Shown: piece by piece, positions 34,701 to 44,700 of the stretch | Position numbering within the stretch: position 1 is the stretch's first letter | Layout: the number at the start of each line of letters is the position of its first letter | DNA from: Hexactinellida sp. DTS-2022 | Lineage: Eukaryota; Porifera; Hexactinellida | Direction of reading: 5' to 3' | DNA: 64,000 bases | NCBI GenBank assembly: GCA_028753945.1 | Contig: JAPNXP010000001.1 | Span: 14,746,501-14,810,500, forward strand | Notes under the pieces: generated by a model | The model's database searches: none | Seen by the model: only the letters and a program-made list of their open reading frames with translations | Told to the model about the DNA's origin: nothing | Translations under genes and position numbers: made by a program

Positions 34701-37700
34701 ATGTTTTGTAATGGTTAGGATAATTAACTATACAATATTTAAACAATAATTCGCGTTAACAGCTTTAACCAAGTTCCTATATTAGCGTAATGAAAATATG
34801 AAATCACGCAATATGTTACTTGTTAATTACTGTATATTATAATATAGATTGCCCACCGTGTATTAATTAATTAAGCAACCTGTGATCGACAATTAGTGTT
34901 CTGTTGATAGTAACAAGCCACTAAATATTGCATATAGTAGCTTGATAGAGATAATACATATACTATCTATTTCTATTATCCCACAATGTAAGGGTGGTGG
35001 ATTTAATCAGCATAATGAAGTTGGTGACTTGACTGTCTTCCAATAAATTTAATTTAAATTGAAGCACTGTGACTAACCTACTACAGTCAGGCTCTTTATT
35101 AATTAAGAACAAACAAAGCACCAAACATTTTGTTCTGTGATTTTGTAGAACTCCGCTTAATATAAACTCCATGCAAGTTGTTAAATTGGGACCATAGGGC
35201 TTGATCATATAACACGATTAATACGTACGCTATTTCAGACATTTGAAATACAATGACACTGATTAATACGAATTTCGGCTAAAGAGTACAAATTTTGATG
35301 GTGATTTGGTGGTGTGTACTAATGAGGATCTGCAGTATAATGACTTCAATTATTAAGCAGACTAAAACTCTCCACAACAACAGACCAGAGTGTATAAGCA
35401 TGCTACCTATTGTGTCTGTTTTGTACACTTAACATTTCATAGAGACACGAAAATCCTTTATACTAATTGAATGCTAGCTGCTAATCCATACTGGAAAACC
35501 CTCGAATTAATTGGCTGAAGTTTTGGCACCTTTTGTGATGGAAGATTTGAATATTTTTCTTAGATATTAGAACTTGTTACTAGATACAGTATTCCCTACC
35601 CCCCTGCCAAATTCCAAGTCTATATCTCTTACCAGTTCCTCAATCAATTCCGAACAAAACAAAAAATCATTGTGATTTAATATGTAAGATATCCATAATG
35701 CACTGTACCTGTATGTCTAGCAGCTGGCTATTATCAGCCCGACTGGCTAGCTCCTCCTTGAGAGCTGCCAGTCGAACAGACAGATCAGAGGCTGTCCCGT
35801 CTACTGCTTCCTTCTCTCTCTTCAGGTCCTGCGTGAGACTCAGTGTCTCTATGTACCTATGTCTCAGTGCGAGGCTCTCCTCCTTAAGAGACCGTATGTG
35901 TCTCCGTCTGACGCCTATGCTACTCTCTATCTCCTGTATCGCGTCTATCCTAGCATTGAATGCGGCAGTGACCCTGTCCTCCGTTAGGATATCCATGGTA
36001 CTACCGGTGCTACGCAGTCTCTGCAGAGTTTCTAGGATCCTACTGTTGAGCTGTCGGCACTCCCGCAGGATTATATTCCTGGGATCTGTCCTGGCGTAGG
36101 ACTTGTGGAGCCTACGCTTAGGTTTGTGAGTCTGAACCTGGCAATAGGAATAGTAGCACTACATATATGACATAGTAATCAGAGTGGACCATGGGTCAAC
36201 ATTGGTGACCCATTGACCCATGACCCATCGAGTGACCCATTGACCCATCAAGTAACGCTTTGACCCATCGACCCATCAAGTAACGCTTTGACCCATCGTG
36301 TTACCCATTGACCTTTTAAATATCCATTTTTTAATATCTAAACATTATGTAACACAATGCTACTTACAATATATGTATGATACTTGTCAATCAATTAATT
36401 TCGTAGACTTCTAATACCAAAGAAATACCCTGTAATGTTCCTGGGTTAATTTGGTTCGTACTATAACTGTACGAACATCGAAATTCCAAATGGGTCATGG
36501 GTCAGAGCCGTGACCCATGACCCATCGACCCATGGTCCACTCTGATAGTAATTGTATCATACACCAATGAATTATCCAGCCATTTGTAAATGCGCTCCTA
36601 ATCCTGGTCTGATCCAATTTCATACACCTAAATCACAAATGAATGTTACGGACTTACGGTGTAGGAGAGGAATACAAATTTTCGCCCTCCTAAATTCACA
36701 TTTTCCAAAAATGATGCTCCAAAAAGAGCGTCTCGCGCTCCTAGATAAGTCTTTGTTATACACCTAGTCAGGTCTGCTCATTGTGAACAACTATTCGTCT
36801 GCTTAATATGAAAACTTTTTATTATGAACAAGCCCTATGGTCCCAATTTAACAACTTGCATAGGGTTTGTATTAAGTTGAGTTCGCTTATTATGAAGTCT
36901 CTCTACTATGAAACACAATTAAGGTCCCTTGAATGTTCTTAATAAAAGAACCACACTGTATAATTTTGTGTATACGATGGAATAATATTAACCTAGGATA
37001 GCATTTGATTTGCGGTATTTATTAGCAAAGAAATCACAAAACTGAATGTAATGCAAAATGCAACAATATTAAATGCAAATGGATTGCACTGAAACTATGA
37101 ATATACAGTCAGATTCTTTAATATAAATAATAAATTATGAAGGGACCAAAATTGTGTTAATTAATAATAGAGAAACTTTATAATAAGCGAACTCAACTTA
37201 ACACAAATTATTAAATTTGGGACCAATAAAAAGTTCTTCATATTAAGCAGACGAAAAATTGTTGACAATAAGGAGACTTGGAGACCCTATGCAAGTTATT
37301 TAATCAATTATAAATTGGGTAGTAATATACCTGGGTTAATTAATTAAAGTTTCAGACCAAATTGTAAAACAATATGTACTGTATTTCTTGGTAATGAATG
37401 CAGTATAGAATAATCTAATCGAAAAATCTGATATAGAGGTAGTAGTACGTACTATAAGAGCTACAACTTAACCTAATCATCTATGGACAGATTAAAGTAA
37501 TAAATTAACACACACAATTACATGAAACATATCCTCAATACTAAATAGAGATTAGTTGGACTACGTTTAAGTTGAGTAATCAATTGAAAGTAAGATTCCA
37601 TCTATAATATCCACCCTCTAAAGTCTACTAATGATAAGAGGGGGCTGTGGAGTAATACTCCACTATGCACCCACATTATTGCATTGCATTGGTACGTATA

Positions 37701-40700
37701 ATAAGATAGCTAGACAATTATAAGTGATTTGGAGCATGCTATGGTTTGGTAATAAAAGAGGTGTATGTATAGTAGAACAGGTTTTTTTTAAAGGTTGAGA
37801 CCTTGGTGCAACTCAACACTGCATCGGCCGCGGCCGACCCGAATCGTGGTGTAACTCCAAAAAATCTTGGTACAAATTTTACACCAAGATCGGCCTTAAA
37901 AAAAACCCCTGTAGTAGAACCTCGTTATAACCAAGTCGATATAACGAAGTCGTTCAATGGCCCGGAAATCCTTCTATCGTATATAATTAGTAAAACTTCG
38001 ACTATGATGAATTCATTTAAAAGAAATACAAGTACAGTAGAACCTCGCTAGTATGAACTCGGTTATTACGAATTTCCGGATTGACGAACAAACAGTTCCA
38101 CAAAATCAGGTTCCTACAATGACTATTCAATGGGTATTACGCCGGTTAATACGAACTCCGGATAAAGCGAACAAATTTTCACCGTCCGTTGGTGTTCGTA
38201 TTAACGAGGTTCTACTGTATTTATATTTACTTGTGTTCAACAAAAACTGTATACAATATACAGTAGATCCGCTTAATTGGGTCACTTTGCATCTAGTGTG
38301 TCTATTGAATTAATTAAGAGAATTCTAATTACAAAAATATTGCAAGCCAAAGTGTAATTCTGTCCCGTAAATCCTAAGAATATTGAACCAATTAAGCAGA
38401 GACCCAAATGTAATATAGGGGGATTTATTAACTCGACTATTTGTGTATAGGATACATAGGAACAGTTTCCATATAATCAGTAAACAAAGATTTAGGAGTG
38501 TTTATTAAGGATTGTATTGTATCATAGATTCCTCATACCAAGGAGAATAGTAAGAATATTAACTGCATTAAAATGTCTGCAATTCCAAAAGACTACCTAA
38601 CTATAATCAGGTATCAATTAAATACAGTCAAATACGCTTAATTGGGTATTTATCCAATTAAATAGTCTAGTACATGCTAATTGGAAAGTAATCATAAATT
38701 CTTAAGCGATTCCATAATAACGTAACTTAATTGTAAACACAGTGGAAAATCGTAATTACGAACATCAGGGACAATCAAATGTGTTCGTATTATCCGGAAT
38801 TTGATTAACCGGTGTAATTTATATTGAAAAGGTTTTGAAGGGGCTGAAATAGTGTTTGTATTAACCGAATTCGTACTAACGAGGATATACTATAGAGTAT
38901 TCGACCAAGGAATTATCCAGAAGCGCGAGACGCTCCTTTTGGAGTATTATTTTGACAAATTTTTCACTATTAGCTCAAAATTTGGGGTTTTTCTCCTATA
39001 CCATAACATTAATTTGTGATTTAGATGAATTAAAATTGGATCAGACTAGGATTAGGAGCGTATTTACAAATGGCTGTATAATACTGTCTGACAGAGTTGC
39101 CGTAGGAATGGGAAAGATACGAGCCCTTCGGTCTCGGTCGCTTTGCGACAGATCGGTGCTACGCACCTCAAGTTAACGGCCGCTGAGCGGCCTTACTCCT
39201 CACATTTTCTACCATGGAAATGGTAGATAGCTATCTAATTTTCATTAATTTGTTTACCTATTTGTGTAAACAACAACAACAACAAATACTCATATTAGAA
39301 TTTTATAAATGCGAAATTCGTGTTCAGCACACTTGTTTACTTATTATACCTATTGAAAGTTAACTTCTAGGTTGATTTTGAATTTTAATTAATTTGTTTA
39401 CCTATTTTGTGTAAACAACAACAAATATTAATATGAGAAATTTATAATCGCGAAATTCGTGTTTGGCATACTTGTTTACCTATAATACCCGTTGGAAGCT
39501 AACTTCTAGTTTGATTTTGAATTTTCATTAATTTGTTTACCTATTTTGTGTAAACAACAACAACAAATATTCATATTATAAATTTTTAAACGCGAAAATC
39601 GTGTTCAGCATACTTGTTTACCTATAATACCCGTGAAAGCTAACTTCTAGGTTGATTTTGAATTTTAATTAATTTGTTTACCTATTTTGTATAAACAACA
39701 ACAAATATTAATATGAGAAATTTATAAACGCGAAATTCGTGTTCAGCATAATTGTTTACCTATAATACCCGTTGGAAGCTAACTTCTAGGTTGATTTTGA
39801 ATTTTAATTAATTTGTTTACCTATTTTGTGTAAACAACAACAACAAATATTAATATGAGAAATTTATAAACGCGAAATTCGTGTTCAGCATAATTGTTTA
39901 CCTATAATACCCGTTGGAAGCTAACTTCTAGGTTGATTTTGAATTTTAATTAATTTGTTTACCTATTTTGTGTAAACAACAACAACAAATATTAATATGA
40001 GAAATTTATAAACGCGAAATTCGTGTTCAGAATACTTGTTTATCTATTATAACATTTGTTTACCAATTATAACATTTGACAGTTAGTTTATATCTCATAT
40101 ATTAATGCGGTTTCTATCCCCCCATCACTTTAATACAATCCGGACAAACAAACAAACACACACACACACACACAACAATCGAGATTTAATAATATAGATT
40201 TCCCTGTGGGGATCCCCATAGGAATTCCCATGGGATATTCGAATATGGTTTCATTAGGTCATCCTTAATTAATATAGGCTTTACTATTGATACGAATCTG
40301 CTTTGCTTTCCTATGGGGATTCCCACAGGATTCCTATGGGAATGGGATGGGAATGGGAACGGAAATTTCATTCCCACGGCAACCCTGTGTTAATACAGTC
40401 AGGTCTGATTATTATGGACAATATTCCGTCTGCTTAATATGAACATCTATCATTATGAACAAGTTCTACCATCAAACGCCCACTTACCCTATGTTCCTCT
40501 GTGTAGTAGAACAGTTTATGTTTCCTTGAGAGCGCGCGTCTCTTAACTAGAGACCCGGCCTCCTTAGACCCGAGCACGAAGCGTACGGTCGGGAGCTCCT
40601 GTCCCCACTGCCGCATCAGAGACACCACGCTCTCTCTCGGGCTGATAGGCCTACCGAAGTCTCGCCATACCTCCCATAACAAGTGCTGCCCCTTCTTACC

Positions 40701-40805
40701 CGTGGCTTCGCACAGCGCCTCCACTACCTGCCAACAGGTTGTCTCCTGCGTGAGACCGCAGATCGTCCTCAGATGCTCATCCACCCAAGCGTAGAACTCA
40801 ACCAT
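22795..40805 (-). CDS. N-terminal RASSF family protein (RASSF9/10-like)
   Basis: Four exons (40805-40488, 36137-35709, 25540-25421, 23013-22795) join at phase-0 introns into 361 aa. Residues 1-85 form a Ras-association (ubiquitin-like) domain at the very N terminus: VEFYAWVDEHLRTICGLTQE and, further on, WRDFGRPISP and RQWGQELPTVRFVLGSK. This pattern matches RASSF9/10 (a W-x-x-F block and WGxE-x-x-x-VRFVL). Exon 2 begins with a basic KPKRRLHK stretch and then encodes a coiled coil (about 145-245) continued by exon 3. Exon 4 is a GC-rich Pro/Ser tail with SPPSY (a PPxY-type WW ligand) ending in SSEDDIV. The family scaffolds small-GTPase, junction and Hippo-related signalling at centrosome or cortex. 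That role is inferred from family. Intron 2 is 10.2 kb and holds the 17-bp minisatellite and the hammerhead ribozyme. Confidence 0.9.
23038..23165. mobile_element. pogo-like MITE, family G
   Basis: CAGTGGAGCCTCCCATAACG at the left, with a decayed GTCCGTTGGCTCTATTG at the right. It is 24 bp upstream of RASSF exon 4 on the minus strand, so it borders the splice acceptor region. Confidence 0.75.
23390..23555. mobile_element. pogo-like MITE, family A
   Basis: CAGTAGAACCTCGTTAATAC at the left and AACCGTGTTCTACTG at the right, flanked by TA. It abuts the family F element that follows. Confidence 0.85.
23560..23797. mobile_element. MITE, family F, interrupted by a family B MITE
   Basis: Starts CTGTTCTTTCTAATAGTCCA and ends near GACAATTAGAGAGAACTC. 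The element 23635-23725 is inserted within it. Outside the insert it aligns with the reverse complement of 8431-8556. Confidence 0.85.
23635..23725. mobile_element. pogo-like MITE, family B, nested with TA duplication
   Basis: 91 bp, CAGTCGACTCCACTTAATAG to TAAGCGGAGTCGACTG, with TA at 23633-23634 and 23726-23727. Removing the element and one TA restores CAGATATATAAATAG, exactly as in the intact family F copy. Confidence 0.93.
23922..24530. mobile_element. pogo-like MITE (CGTTATAACGAA type), split by a hAT element
   Basis: The outer parts AACGAAATAACCGCTTATAA and GAGAGCACTAAATGCATTAA match a continuous relative at 42042-42159. The element is opened at 23953-24431 by the insertion listed next. 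Confidence 0.75.
23961..24421. mobile_element. hAT-type MITE, CAGGGTTGCC family
   Basis: Inverted ends CAGGGTTGCCAATCCAATCC, continued by repeated AATCGA motifs. The target duplication GTTTTACC is at 23953-23960 and 24424-24431, the right one offset by two extra bases. It shares ends with the 2.95-kb element at 54906-57857. Confidence 0.85.
25010..25189 (-). mobile_element. pogo-like MITE, family C (decayed)
   Basis: Inverted orientation. The right end is AAAGCAGACCCGACTG and the interior has the family motif TTCATAATAGAGAGACTTCA. The left end is unclear. Confidence 0.65.
25307..25384. repeat. (CCAA)n/(CAAA)n microsatellite
   Basis: Runs of CCAA tetramers grading into CAAA, in RASSF intron 3 about 40 bp downstream of the exon 3 donor (minus strand). 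Confidence 0.9.
25548..28372. repeat. 17-bp minisatellite, about 165 copies
   Basis: A nearly uninterrupted array of the unit GACTAGTTAATAGCAGA, with recurrent variants (TTAGTAGCAG, GCTAATAGCAG, TTAAATAGCAG, CTAAATATCAG). The variants recur in the same order in blocks, for example near 27380-27550 and 27840-28020, showing higher-order duplication. The array sits in RASSF intron 2 directly upstream (minus strand) of the acceptor of exon 3 (25540). Read on the transcript strand each unit is TCTGCTATTAACTAGTC, containing a branch-point-like TATTAAC and an AG. Confidence 0.97.
29516..29673. mobile_element. MITE with TTTCATCCAG ends
   Basis: AGGCTTTCATCCAG at the left and CTGGATAAACCCTG at the right. 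The interior GCGCCTAGAAAAG matches 43050-43203 in inverse orientation. Confidence 0.7.
30679..30941. mobile_element. MITE, TACCGTA-ended family
   Basis: TACCGTACATACTCTAATAG to TATTAGAATAAATACGGTA. It is highly similar throughout to 15914-16172 but lacks a long flanking repeat. Confidence 0.85.
31676..31952 (+). mobile_element. Ribozyme-bearing short repeat (retrozyme- or Penelope-like remnant)
   Basis: A GC-richer island in AT-rich intron. It contains TGTCCTTGGGAAAGGCACTA and, 100 bp on, the hammerhead motif at 31822-31871. It ends next to the TA-flanked MITE at 31954. Hammerheads of this kind are known in Penelope-like element terminal repeats and in retrozymes. No reverse transcriptase is present, so the parent is unresolved. 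Confidence 0.5.
31822..31871 (+). ncRNA. Hammerhead ribozyme
   Basis: All conserved parts occur in order. GUC cleavage triplet at 31825-31827. Stem I hairpin GAGGG-TTA-CCCTC (31828-31840). Core CTGACGA (31841-31847). Stem II GTCCC-TGCAAT-GGGAC (31848-31863). Core GAAA (31864-31867). An open stem III GTGG/CTAC (31822-31825 with 31868-31871, one G-U). This is the type III layout with a short stem III. Self-cleavage would fall after C31827. It lies antisense to the RASSF transcript. Confidence 0.85.
31954..32143. mobile_element. pogo-like MITE, family A variant
   Basis: CAGTAGACTCTCGTTAATAC and AACGAGAGTCTACTG ends with TA on both sides. Confidence 0.85.
32144..35708. other. RASSF intron 2, proximal part, no gene seen
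   Basis: AT-rich. Contains a decayed GTTATAACGAAG pogo-like piece (32480-32565), GGAGCG-family repeats at 32657-32816 and 33991-34174, and a decayed family C copy near 35080-35215. No protein or RNA gene recognised. Confidence 0.55.
36180..36544. mobile_element. hAT-type MITE with GACCCAT interior and perfect TSD
   Basis: Inverted ends CAGAGTGGACCATGGGTC and GACCCATGGTCCACTCTG. Duplications ATAGTAAT are at 36172-36179 and 36545-36552. The left half is a tandem of CATTGACCCATCAAGTAACG-like units. It lies 42 bp upstream (minus strand) of RASSF exon 2. Confidence 0.92.
36566..36757 (+). repeat. GGAGCG-family repeat with clearest ends
   Basis: This copy keeps GAATTATCCAG at the left and CTAGATAAGTC at the right, so the family is probably a MITE with about 11-bp inverted ends. 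It is otherwise like 17524-17704. Confidence 0.7.
36766..36958. mobile_element. pogo-like MITE, family C
   Basis: AGTCAGGTCTGCTCATTGTG to TAAAAGAACCACACTG. It is adjacent to the GGAGCG repeat. A further decayed inverse copy is at about 37110-37275. Confidence 0.75.
38035..38217. mobile_element. pogo-like MITE, family A
   Basis: CAGTAGAACCTCGCTAGTAT and TTAACGAGGTTCTACTG, flanked by TA. The interior is the inverse of 23390-23555. Confidence 0.87.
38740..38892. mobile_element. pogo-like MITE, family A (decayed)
   Basis: Starts CAGTGGAAAATCGTAATTAC. The right end, ACTAACGAGGATATACTA, is decayed. The interior keeps GTTCGTATTATCCGGAA. Confidence 0.65.
38906..39087 (-). repeat. GGAGCG-family repeat
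   Basis: Inverse copy: GGAATTATCCAGAAGCGCGA at the left and ATTTACAAATGGCTGTATAA at the right, lying next to the HINE-like element. Confidence 0.72.
39118..40198 (-). mobile_element. Helentron/HINE-like element, copy 1
   Basis: Read on the minus strand it starts at 40198 with TCTATATTATTAAATCTCG after an A, then a GT microsatellite, about six tandem units of roughly 142 bp (each with GTAAACAAGTATGCTGAACA-like and TTTGTTGTTGTTGTTTACAC parts), and a hairpin-rich 3' module (39225-39118) ending CGAAGGGCTCGTA. This architecture is that of non-autonomous Helentron derivatives (HINE, DINE-1-like). No Rep/helicase. It lies in RASSF intron 1. Confidence 0.8.
40200..40390 (-). mobile_element. hAT-like MITE fragment, CAGGGTTGCC end
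   Basis: Right end GGCAACCCTG, with interior repeats of GGGAATGGGA and CCATAGGAAT in opposite orientation. The left end is missing where the HINE-like element begins. Confidence 0.55.
40396..40470. mobile_element. pogo-like MITE fragment, family C, beside a splice donor
   Basis: CAGTCAGGTCTGATTATTAT and following family C sequence, truncated. It ends 17 bp from the donor of RASSF exon 1 (intron begins at 40487). Confidence 0.7.
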
Positions 40806-41707
40806 TCAGGAAACCCTGCGCTGTACTATAGAGCTGCGCTAGCAAATGTTCCATTCAGACATTAATAGAAATGTTAGTGTACAGAAGTATGTTACAGTAT
40901 TGCAGTGCACGACAAAATGAAATTTTCTGGTGGCTAAAGAATAAACATTGACCGGTATAACAAACCACTGATAATTTAACAAACTTCTGATGACGTAAAA
41001 CAACACTAATATTAATTAATAACAAATAATGGAACGAAAAATATTATTAGTATTATTATGGAATGTGGCCTATGTGTTCTAAATGTGTACCGGGGTCACC
41101 ATTTTGGTTTAAAAACCTTTAGTTCACAATTTATTTTGCTTTAAAAATTTAAGTGCTAAATATAGCCATTTTTTTTAGAAATTTAATAAATTAAATTCTA
41201 CACCTTTTGATATTGTAATTTGTACACAGAAGTATGTTACAGCATTGCAGTGCACGACAAAATGAAATTTTGATGGTGGCTAATTAAGCCACCACCTACT
41301 TTTCTGGTGGCTAAAGAATAAACAATGGCCGGTATAACAGACCACTAATTAACAAACTTGTGATGCCGTAAAACAAGACTAGTATTAATAACAAATAATG
41401 CAACGAAAAATATTATCTACACAAAGTCAAATAATTCACAATTTATGGTGGATTAGTTAAGCCACCAGAGGCAAAATTTGTTGGCTTAAGAAATATTTTT
41501 TGTGGCTAACGGCACCAAACCACTAATTTGTCGAGCACTGCAGCATTGTTTGTTATGTAAATCAATTCAGTTTGCTTTCGAGTATTAATTAAAGACGCTA
41601 TGCTAATTAGTCAATTTAATCGGATTCGATCTACAATCTAACTGACATATAGTCACATAATGCACTCAATACATTTCTAAAAAGACCGCTAGCCTATAGG
41701 AATATCA
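40806..41707. other. Spacer between FKBP 3' end and RASSF 5' end
   Basis: About 900 bp. It contains a duplicated stretch: about 40880-41040 recurs at 41222-41410 (ATGTTACAG, GCAGTGCACGACAAAATG, TTTCTGGTGGCTAAAGAATA). It must hold the RASSF promoter and the FKBP poly(A) site, but no clear motif is seen. Confidence 0.6.
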
Positions 41708-44700
41708 TCACAGTTCTACGGACTCAGGTTCTGGATCAGAATCAGACTCCGATTTATCGATTGGATTCTCCGCCTCAGGTGTCTATAGGATAGAACAAGT
41801 CAACACTGGTAAGAACATACTAGCTAATAGGAACTAATTGCAGGGGAATTGCTTTATTGCAGGGGAATTGCTTTATCAACTCGCATTTTGCATGAAATTT
41901 GGTTGCTAATAGGCGAAATTGCTATTAGAGGAACAGAAATAACATTAAAAGCTCGCTTGGGAACTTAAAATAAGTTGCTAATAGAGCAATGTTGTTAATA
42001 GGAATAAAGCAATTTAATGTAATTGCAGGGAAATTAATACATTAACTCCCGTTATAACCAAGTCGGATATAATGAAATAACCGCTTATAAACGAAATAGA
42101 GATTTCCCCCAGAGCACTAAATGCATTAATTACTGTCCGCTTATAACGAGAGTTCACTGTAGTATTTCCTAATCACTTTGTTGTGACTTAGTCAAATAAG
42201 TTCGGATAATCTACAGTTTTAGGGCTGAGAACCATTTGGTAATTAATTCGTAGTTCCTATGGTGTTTGCACATATTATTGGCGCTACAGTATGTACTTAC
42301 TGTATTCTTCTGTGTATCTTCGAATGTTTTACTGAACATAGTCGCGTACAGTTTCTTCTCCCTGCCCGTCTGTTCCTTGAGGAGTCGCTTGGCATGCGCC
42401 AGCAGCTTAGCGGCGCCCCGGTTATCAGGCTCTATCTCCAGTGCTCTGTCGAAGTCAGATATAGACTGAGTGAACTCGTTTATCTCTATACCAGCCTACA
42501 CAGGAGTGGAGTAAGTGAGGCCAGGTAAACCAAGTGTTGTGCCCAAGTTATACGTTTGATAAGTAAATACTATATGTACACGAACAATTATGAATATCGT
42601 ATTTCCCCGAATAAGCGCCGGGGCCCCGAGTCAATAAAATGACATTGGTATGTCAAAATATATATACATTAGTTAATCACTGTACTGTAATTACATTGAT
42701 TTTGGCAACATCGGTAGGTATACTGTTGGTGGAAACCATTAGAACCAACCTAAATATTATATTCTGGATTTTTCACAAAAATTTCAGGATTATTTTGGCT
42801 TACGAAAAGAATAAGCACCGGGGCGCATATTCGGGGAAATACGGTAATAACGATTAGATATAGCAGTATACTAGTAAATTAGTTGTAAGTCTAGATATAA
42901 TCGACTAATCTGTGAATATGCATAATCTCATATAAGTGCGGTTTGAATGCTGATGAACAGTAGCAATATTCGTAGCCACCTCAAGGGTTTAGTTAAAATC
43001 GGGCACAGGAGATTTTGTCCCCTGACTCCGCTCTCGACGTTAATGGAACCAGGGTTTCATCCAGGCGCGTAATTTGAAAGGAAACTTTTCTAGGAGCGTG
43101 AAAATCGAGATGCACCCATAGATGTAATACAAATTGAGTATTTTAGGCACGTGTGACGAGCTGAAACTAGGCGCGCAGAAAAATTTGCCTGGATGAAAGC
43201 CTGAGTTAACTATAGTTAACATCCGTCATGGCCTACTTAATATACGGCTATATATGTCGCCGAGAAGGCCATAAAACAAAGAGGCCAGTTTCTAATTTTC
43301 AAAATGGAGAATTGATCTTTATTCGAATAATTAGCAATGATAGAGCTGAAAAGTGTATTATAACTATATAGGAATATGGTATCCAGGTATACATAGCACC
43401 TTCCAGAATTGTGATATGTCATCATCTGATGACGTTATGGTTATTTTGGTTGCGAATTATCTTGTTTTTCTAGCCTACTTTTAACATAGTTAAACGCGTT
43501 ATAAATGTTCAAAATTGGAACATGGTTATACCCAGAAGTAGTAGAATAAAATATATCGAAATTATAAATGGAATGTTGACACATTCCTCGGTTGCCATGC
43601 AAAATGTATATTTCCTAAAATGTGCCATAACTCAAAAACTATGAATGTTATGTAAACTAGACTGGTACTGATCTGTCCGGAATAGGTAACTTCCTATTCA
43701 TCGATAATACATTTTAAATGCCTAACTTCAATAATTTTTGAGATAGTGAGTCATTACCAAATAATGAATTAAGTGTTAATAATCTCATATAATATGACCC
43801 GAAAGCACTAGATTTTCAAAGGTAGCATAATATTTTAAGTAATTTCAGATTATACCAATGTAGTAAATTAGTGTCCTTCAGTCCTTGTCATAAGCAACTT
43901 GTGGCACAAATTCAGTGTTTAATGTAGTTATTAGTCATTACCATGCCACGTCTGAAGATAGCTTTCAAGTTATTAGGATCCTCTTCGAGTATCTAAAGGA
44001 AATAAAGAATAAACAACGAAAACAATATATTAAGTTCTGTGTAAAAAAAGCGTTTTAATTTAAGACCTTAGTATAAATGGCCATCACTACAGTGTTCCCA
44101 ACCTAGGGTCCACAAGAACCTAATCTTGTATTACACTGGCGACCCGGGTTAAAGTATGCCCCGGACCCAAGCCCAGGTAGTTAATATAATTGCACGGGGC
44201 ATGCCATGCCAAGGATTTATATTTATACTATCTGCTGGCCAGACTAACCAAATTTGTAAATACGCTCCTAATCCTGGTATGATCCAATTTTCATACGCCT
44301 AAATCACAAATTAATGTTAAGGTATAGGAGAGGATTCCAATTTTTCGCGCTCCTAAATTCAAATTTTCAAAAAATCATGCTCCAAAAAGGAGCGTCTCGC
44401 GCTCCTGGATAATTCCTTTGGATATGCCCCTGGATTAATGATGTCATGGCTTATGTTAGTAAGATACACACAGGGTGTATTAAATTTGCTATAGGGGGTC
44501 CACGGGTTTAAAAAGGTTGGGATTAGCTGCATAGTATACCTGAGAGCAGGTTCTATGTTAGCTAATTATATGCTGGTTGTATACAGTAAACTCTCATTTT
44601 AACCAAGTGCAAATTCCTTCGTTATATCCGGATATTCGTTATAAGAGGATAATAATTAACACGGGTACACTGTATATATAGTAATCAGACCATTCACTAG

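Noticed and set aside
35698-36099. Plus-strand 133-aa Ser/Leu-rich frame
   Set aside because: It is antisense to RASSF exon 2, and the coiled-coil frame with good splice sites on the minus strand explains the openness.
39118-39225. Hairpin cluster considered as a bacterial-type terminator or structured ncRNA gene
   Set aside because: The same series marks the end of three tandem-repeat elements, so a transposon terminus is the simpler reading.
43415-43440. TCATCTGATGACG looked like part of a hammerhead core
   Set aside because: No GAAA partner or flanking stems.
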